Assembly: GCA_002371785.1 (NCBI GenBank)
Contig: DFGU01000044.1
Coordinates: forward strand, 1 to 10,603
Direction: 5' to 3'
Origin: Bacteroidales bacterium UBA3742
GTDB lineage: Bacteria > Bacteroidota > Bacteroidia > Bacteroidales > Paludibacteraceae
DNA: 10,603 nucleotides
Shown here: positions 5,888 to 10,603 of the stretch, one piece after another
How positions within the stretch are numbered: position 1 is the stretch's first letter
Layout: each line of letters opens with the position of its first letter
The notes under the pieces: generated by a model
Told to the model about the DNA's origin: nothing
Databases searched by the model: none
The model's input: the letters and a program-made list of their open reading frames with translations, nothing else
Made by a program: the position numbers and the translations under genes

Positions 5888-8154
5888 AATACATCTATCA
5901 GTATGAATGCGTCGGTATATTGCGGATCGGCGAAGCGACGGGTCCGGCGGTGACTGAGCGTGCCGGCATCAAAGCTGTTCTGCTCGGCGGTCATCAGTTG
6001 GCGGCGTGCGTCCATGAAGGCCGCGTAGGTATCCATCCCGTTGCATAGGTTGCGGTAGAACCGGCTCATGAGCATGGCCGAAGCCTCGTCGCTGACGCTC
6101 CAGAGGCTGACCACCATCGCATCTACGCCGGCCTGCTTCAATGCACGCTGGATGCCATATACGCCGTCGGCGGTAATATAGCCGAGTCCGGTCTGGCAAG
6201 CAGAGAGCACCATTAGGTCGCACTGCAGCTGGAGTCCGCCCAGTTCCTTAGCCGACAGGATACCATCGGCCGTGTGGCTGTTGTGGGCCGTGTCGAGCAG
6301 CGCATGCTGCGAACCGGCCAAGGCGATGCCGCTCTGCGAGAGGCTATGATCCATGTAGAGGGGCTTCATGTCGGTGCCATCCTCTATGGTGCCGATGAAG
6401 AAGCCGTGGGTGTCGATCATGATGAGCGGGTAGCGCGAAGCCTGCCGACAGAAAGCGGAGTCGGTAGCCTCGGTACGCGTCAGGATGCAGTCCCGGCTGT
6501 TCTGGCGGAAACGACGGAACTCCTCCACCTCGCGTCGCGAGGCCTCCAGAGCCTTGAGCGAACGGGCAAAGGGCTGCATGTACCGGTAGGCAAGCGCATC
6601 GTTGCCGGACGCCCGGACCTGGGATGCCGAGGCGTAGTCCACGTCGCCGATGAGCAGGATCCGACTGGTGTCGATCTTCTTGTGCGGACGGGTCAGCACG
6701 CGCGTGGAGCTAAGTCGGCGGCAGGTCTTGGCGGTGTCGGGCATGAGGTACTCGATAGCCAACTGTTGCAGCAGGCCGTCGGGCGAGAAATAGATGGTCT
6801 TGGCCCGGCCGATAGCCTGCATGAGGCGGTCGGTCCAGATGAGGCGCGGGAGTTGCGCGTTCCGGTAGATGCTGTTCTTGTCGTACTTGTCGGTAGAGCG
6901 TAGCGCTTTGCCCAGACTCATCTGTCCGCTCAGGCGCATACGGCTGAGGCTGTCCATGTCGGCGATGTGAATGAACTGCGGACGGCTGGATTTGGGGGTC
7001 AGAACGAGTGCGCCGAGCTGGTTTCGCTCGTCTCGACCGCGGTATTGCACAAACTCGATGGCACAGGCGTCCTGTTTGAGGTGCGAACGGATGTCGCTCC
7101 ATTGTGCGGGTTTGCCGTTCGCCCGCTTGGATTCTAATAAGTAGCCTTTGCTGTATAGCGCCAGGTCGTAGAGCATTTCGGGGGCCGTTTCTTCCAGCCG
7201 GTAGCAGTCGAAAAGGAAGCTATGGAGGCTCAGCCAGTACTGCTCGCGTTGCGCATCGCTCATGGTTTGCATGGTGCGCTCGGCCTCGGCTTTTTTTGCC
7301 TCCAGATAGGCCTCGTAGTAGGACTTGGCAGCCTCTTTGGCGACCGATCCGTCATAGTCGTGACGCAGCATGAGCATCTTGCCCATGGTGCGCAGCGCAT
7401 CCGGATGGCGGCGACAGGCTTCGGGCATCTCGTCCATCAGTTCCTCAGCCTCGTCGAAGCGTTGGAGTCGGGCATAGACCATCGCGAGGGATAGGTAGCT
7501 ATCCCGAATGCGGCTGTTGAGCCGCTGGTCGGCTGGGGTAACGGGCTTGTCGCGGTAGGGCATCTCGCCATAGTAGCGGATGACGGCCAAGGCTTCGTCC
7601 AGTGCACGCGTATAGTCCTGCTGCCGATAGTATAGGCTGAGCAGTTCGCGGTGGACAGTGACGGCCAGCTCGGGCACGTCGAAGGTGGCGTCTATCGTGG
7701 CGATGGAGTCGAGCAAGACGAAGCAGCGCCCGTAGGCCTGTGCGGCCCGGCGATAGGCTTCGGGGTCGGAGTCGGCGGTAAGGTAGCAGTACGAGCCGCG
7801 TAACTTACAGAGCATCTCCTCCCATTCCAGTCGGTTGCGCAGCGTCTCATGGTCGCTATACCGCGTATAGAGGCTGTCGGCCAGGTTGAGCTGGCGGCGG
7901 AGCAGGGTGACGATATCCAGCATGTAGTAGCACTCGCCTTCGGCTACGGTGCTGCGAAACAGCAGGTCCTGTGCATCCGCTTCATCGGCCATCGTGGCTG
8001 CCCGGTGAAAACTATCAGCAGCCTGGAGATACTCTTGCCGGTCGTTTAGTTCGGCGGCACGCTCATACACGGCCTGTATGTCGTCGGTGGTATGAGAGGC
8101 ACAGGCGACTACGAATAGCGGTATGAGTAGGAGGTGGAGCATCGGGCGGTTCAT
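5884..8154 (-). CDS. CHAT-domain (caspase-like) protease lipoprotein with TPR-like repeats
   Basis: A 756-residue protein. Its N-terminus is a lipoprotein signal (LLLIPLFVVAC, Cys18), so it should be lipid-anchored in the envelope. Residues about 25-340 are helical repeats of TPR type (QEYLQAADSFHRAA, QRFDEAEELMDEMPEACRR). Residues about 360-756 form a CHAT domain, a clan CD cysteine protease relative of caspases. The catalytic pair is present: His583 in IDTHGFF and Cys653 in LMVLSACQTGLG. The rest matches the usual CHAT pattern (GILSAKELGG, VVSLWSVSDEASAMLMSRFY, and a terminal FADPQYTDAFILIDVL). It is therefore likely active, with substrate unknown. Most CHAT proteins are cytoplasmic, so the lipobox is unusual. 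ATGA overlaps on both sides place it firmly in the operon. Confidence 0.9.
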   Translation of the reverse strand: MNRPMLHLLLIPLFVVACASHTTDDIQAVYERAAELNDRQEYLQAADSFHRAATMADEADAQDLLFRSTVAEGECYYMLDIVTLLRRQLNLADSLYTRYSDHETLRNRLEWEEMLCKLRGSYCYLTADSDPEAYRRAAQAYGRCFVLLDSIATIDATFDVPELAVTVHRELLSLYYRQQDYTRALDEALAVIRYYGEMPYRDKPVTPADQRLNSRIRDSYLSLAMVYARLQRFDEAEELMDEMPEACRRHPDALRTMGKMLMLRHDYDGSVAKEAAKSYYEAYLEAKKAEAERTMQTMSDAQREQYWLSLHSFLFDCYRLEETAPEMLYDLALYSKGYLLESKRANGKPAQWSDIRSHLKQDACAIEFVQYRGRDERNQLGALVLTPKSSRPQFIHIADMDSLSRMRLSGQMSLGKALRSTDKYDKNSIYRNAQLPRLIWTDRLMQAIGRAKTIYFSPDGLLQQLAIEYLMPDTAKTCRRLSSTRVLTRPHKKIDTSRILLIGDVDYASASQVRASGNDALAYRYMQPFARSLKALEASRREVEEFRRFRQNSRDCILTRTEATDSAFCRQASRYPLIMIDTHGFFIGTIEDGTDMKPLYMDHSLSQSGIALAGSQHALLDTAHNSHTADGILSAKELGGLQLQCDLMVLSACQTGLGYITADGVYGIQRALKQAGVDAMVVSLWSVSDEASAMLMSRFYRNLCNGMDTYAAFMDARRQLMTAEQNSFDAGTLSHRRTRRFADPQYTDAFILIDVL

Positions 8155-9353
8155 TGCGTGGAATGCTTGTGGTTGATAATGACGAAGGCGGCATGCCGGT
8201 CGGGATCCTGATTCCGGATCTGCAGCTTGAGTACATCGCCCCGTTTCAGTGCTTTGTCCGCATCCAAGACGAAGTAGGTGATGCCGTTCCGGTCTTTGCC
8301 GGCGGGCTGTACGGCTACGCCGTTCTTATATATCCGGGCAGCATAGGCTTGGTTGGCATCATGGGGGATGACAACGATCACCTGTTTGCCCACGCGCTTG
8401 GGCAGGGTGTAGGTGGCAGTAGCGCCTTTGCGGATACCCTTCTCATAGAGGGTGTAACTGAAGCGGCTGTCGGTGCCGTCCAGCAGTCCCTTGCCGGTGT
8501 TCTGGACCGCACGGTTTTGTTGCTGCTTCTGCTTGAGGTCGGCTATGAGGCGGTTCAATCCAAAGGATTGGATACCGGCGCCGGACAAGCGCTTGTCGTT
8601 GGTTTCGTCCTGGAGTTCGTCCATGAGGTTGAACTGGTTGAGACGTTGCTTCAGTTGCTGCGTAGCTTTGTCCCAACTCGTCTGGTCGTTATGGCGCAGC
8701 GTGAGCGAGGCGTTGATCAGTTGCAGGGTCACGGCTTCCTGCCGGGGATCCAGGATGCCCTGTGCCCGGGTGCCCAGCGCGAAGCATAGCATAGGCAGCA
8801 AGAGGATGAGCATGCGGGCAGTAGTGACCATCTGCTCGGGCCATAGGCGATCGACGCGTTCGGCGATATGCGGCGTGGCGGTGACAGAAGCCTGTCGGCG
8901 CGGACGTTGCGGTGCAGGGAACGTGGATGCGAGAGCTTCGGCCTCGCGCACGATATCTGCGGCTGTGGGACGATGCTTAGGATCGTAGCTTAGACAACGC
9001 TGAAGGAGTCGGTTGAGCGGCGCGGCCTCAGGTTGCGGCAACGACGGGATAGGGGTGCGAGCCGTCTGCGCTTTCTCACCTCCACCGTTCAGGATGGGGT
9101 TGCCCAGCATGAGTTCCATAGCTGAGGCGGCGAGTTGCCATATGTCGTTGGCCGGCGTGCCGGATTGACCCGATGTGGGGGCCGATAAGAGGAAGTCATG
9201 GTCGGCAATGCTCACTTGTCGCAGGCCTACCCGGCCATGTGTCTGGTTTTGGCTATGCAGCGCATCCAGTTGCGTAGCTATCTGGCGGATATACTGCAGG
9301 CAGAGCGACGTGGAGCAATGACCTCGTAGCGTTATAGCGTGTATGGTGTCCAT
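8151..9353 (-). CDS. Membrane-anchored pseudokinase (C-lobe only) with periplasmic domain
   Basis: A 400-residue protein. Residues about 15-145 look like the C-lobe of a eukaryotic-type Ser/Thr kinase: an alpha-E-like helix before QTHGRV, the subdomain IX-like DIWQLAASAMELMLGNP (Asp70), and the subdomain XI-like LLQRCLSYDPKHRPTAADI (Arg128). The N-lobe (Gly-rich loop and ATP-binding Lys) is missing. In the catalytic-loop position HRDLKPEN is replaced by HGRVGLRQ, so the catalytic Asp, Lys and Asn are gone, and no DFG is visible. A hydrophobic helix at about 180-198 (MLILLLPMLCFALGTRAQG) resembles a signal anchor. Residues about 200-400 form an unassigned, probably periplasmic region, helical and then beta-rich. 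The start is 6 bases after the FHA/trypsin gene, too close for a lost N-lobe. It probably acts as a binding or scaffold protein. Confidence 0.75.
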   Translation of the reverse strand: MDTIHAITLRGHCSTSLCLQYIRQIATQLDALHSQNQTHGRVGLRQVSIADHDFLLSAPTSGQSGTPANDIWQLAASAMELMLGNPILNGGGEKAQTARTPIPSLPQPEAAPLNRLLQRCLSYDPKHRPTAADIVREAEALASTFPAPQRPRRQASVTATPHIAERVDRLWPEQMVTTARMLILLLPMLCFALGTRAQGILDPRQEAVTLQLINASLTLRHNDQTSWDKATQQLKQRLNQFNLMDELQDETNDKRLSGAGIQSFGLNRLIADLKQKQQQNRAVQNTGKGLLDGTDSRFSYTLYEKGIRKGATATYTLPKRVGKQVIVVIPHDANQAYAARIYKNGVAVQPAGKDRNGITYFVLDADKALKRGDVLKLQIRNQDPDRHAAFVIINHKHSTQ

Positions 9354-9359
9354 ATTGAA

Positions 9360-10595
9360 TCAGGGTATTTGCCGGATGAGTTGATGAATACGGCTGACGG
9401 GAATGACGACGGTCTGGTGGCCGGACTGACGCGAGACGAGTCCCACTACCTGTCGGCGTTGTTTGTCGGCTATGACGGGTCCGCCGGAGAAGCCGGGTTG
9501 GCATGCCATCTCGCAGATGAACCAGCTATCCGGTGACTCGGGTTCTTGGTCGATGTCGCCCCTCTTGATGGTGAAATGGGCCTCCTGACGATTCTCGCCT
9601 TGCGGGTAACCGAAGCTGAAGACCTCCTCGCGTTGACGTACCGGTCGGTCGGTGTCGGCGAGCCGGATCGTTCCCTTCTCGTCCCAAGGCATGAGGGCTA
9701 CGTCGCCCAGTTCGCAGTCGCGTTTCTCATAGCGGCTGATGATGCTGCGCCAGGTGTAGGCGTGCTGCCGGTCGCCGAGGTCGTAGAGGGCATCGTGGCT
9801 GTGGTCGGTGGTGAAACGGTCGGAACGGATGTCCCAGCTCCGTCCATCGGGCGCGGTGAGGGTGAGCAGGGTGACGAGACGCAGCGTACTATCCTCTTCG
9901 GCCCGGATGGCCCAGCGCACAGCGGACGAGGGGATGTTGGCGGTGTCGGCCGTGAGTTGATCCTCCATATTGAGCCAGAACTCGATGCAATGCCGTGCCG
10001 TGACCAGGTAGCCGTCTTCGGTCAGGAAGGCGGTACCTACCAGCGCCTGTTCGCACGGCTCCTCGGCCAGCAGGCTGTCGCCATGATAGACCTGCAGACC
10101 ACGGGCCTCAATGCAGTAGATAGACGGCGATTCGTGGCGGAAGACGTAGTGGAGCCCGAGATGGGTCTGTACCTGCCAGACGATGGATAGCAGCAAGGCC
10201 AGCACGATGACGCTCAGCGTGATACGTAGCGGCCAAGAGGGCTTGTTGGGAACGTAGGTAGTGGCAGGTTGTTGGCCTTGCTCCATACAAAACCACAGGA
10301 TGGTATGGTCCAGTTGCAGGGTGTCGCCGTGGCTCAGCGCATGAGCTATAGCGAGGGGCTGACCGTTGACGCGTATGTCGGCCTCGGCTTCCTGACGGAG
10401 CAGCACCCATCCGTTGCCCTGCTCCCGGCGGACGATGACGGCGTAGCAGGTGTCGGCATAGTCGGGGTGGGGCGCCAAGCGCAGTTGGCACTCGGGCGTC
10501 TGACCGATATAGAGCGCGTTGTCCCCGCCGTACAGTATGTCGCCGCGGCGGTGGAGATCATCCGTGCTCCGAAAGCGTATAGCGTAGTATGTCAT
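9360..10595 (-). CDS. FHA-like domain, membrane helix and trypsin-like serine protease
   Basis: A 411-residue protein. Residues about 1-104 fit a forkhead-associated (FHA) fold: ALYIGQTPECQLRL, then DIRVNGQPL (Asn77) and LSHGDTLQL. The usual GR is GQ and no SxxH is evident, so phosphothreonine binding may be lost or altered. A single membrane helix spans about 121-143 (WPLRITLSVIVLALLLSIVW). Residues about 160-411 are a chymotrypsin/trypsin-fold protease with a full triad: His202 in VTARHC, Asp298 in GDVALMPW and Ser370 in PGFSGGPV. The FHA part should be cytoplasmic and the protease periplasmic. The start MTYYAIRF at 10595 is the first in-frame ATG, and a TAA at 10603-10601 just before it may end another operon gene. 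It probably starts or amplifies a proteolytic signal, but its substrate is unknown. Confidence 0.85.
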   Translation of the reverse strand: MTYYAIRFRSTDDLHRRGDILYGGDNALYIGQTPECQLRLAPHPDYADTCYAVIVRREQGNGWVLLRQEAEADIRVNGQPLAIAHALSHGDTLQLDHTILWFCMEQGQQPATTYVPNKPSWPLRITLSVIVLALLLSIVWQVQTHLGLHYVFRHESPSIYCIEARGLQVYHGDSLLAEEPCEQALVGTAFLTEDGYLVTARHCIEFWLNMEDQLTADTANIPSSAVRWAIRAEEDSTLRLVTLLTLTAPDGRSWDIRSDRFTTDHSHDALYDLGDRQHAYTWRSIISRYEKRDCELGDVALMPWDEKGTIRLADTDRPVRQREEVFSFGYPQGENRQEAHFTIKRGDIDQEPESPDSWFICEMACQPGFSGGPVIADKQRRQVVGLVSRQSGHQTVVIPVSRIHQLIRQIP

Positions 10596-10603
10596 ATGGG
10601 TTA

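Noticed and set aside
5159..10190. Long plus-strand frames (5159-5605, 6274-6903, 8154-8789, 9546-10190)
   Set aside because: They lie antisense to genes with clear domains and intact catalytic motifs, have shadow-type composition, and show no signals of their own; high GC favours long antisense frames.

Overview
The window looks like Bacteroidales DNA (Prevotella/Bacteroides-like; the genus cannot be read from the sequence). Pointers are two promoters of the Bacteroidetes type (a -33 CTTG, 20 bases, then TANNTTTG), a DUF3244-type secreted protein, a TPR/membrane-anchored HTH regulator of a kind common in this order, signal peptides ending in AQ, and a lack of clear Shine-Dalgarno sequences. 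Every gene I accept is on the minus strand, so biological order runs from high to low coordinates.

Right part (about 4391-10595), GC-rich (about 60% in the lines I counted by hand): a tightly packed four-gene operon. In transcription order it encodes (1) an FHA-like domain, one membrane helix and a trypsin-like protease; (2) an N-lobe-less pseudokinase, one membrane helix and an unassigned periplasmic domain; (3) a lipoprotein with helical/TPR repeats and a C-terminal CHAT (caspase-like) protease carrying both catalytic residues; (4) a secreted 498-residue protein I do not recognise, with a Gly/Ser/Ala-rich tail. Two junctions are 4-base ATGA overlaps and one is a 6-base gap. A TAA 5 bases before the first start codon suggests the operon continues past the right edge. 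I infer an envelope-spanning proteolytic signalling or conflict system: cytoplasmic phospho-recognition-like modules joined to two proteases and an orphan protein outside the inner membrane. This is the strongest candidate for an undescribed system.

Middle part (about 3453-4390): a scrap region. It holds the C-terminal remnant of an AlbA_2/HATPase_c_4-type ATP-binding regulator abutting the end of the operon, an 18-base perfect palindrome, and the first part of an IS3-like transposase OrfA next to a plausible insertion-sequence end.

Left part (1-3456), mostly AT-rich (25-43% in counted lines): a TPR/membrane/HTH regulator whose first third is GC-rich and carries a dispersed-repeat-like peptide insert; a promoter; a DUF3244-type secreted protein; a small lipoprotein gene broken by a one-base shift in an A6 run; a second small lipoprotein; a decayed reading frame; and at the left edge the start of another exported protein whose promoter and first codons match those of the DUF3244 gene. 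This is probably a separate, regulator-controlled exported-protein locus that is partly decaying.
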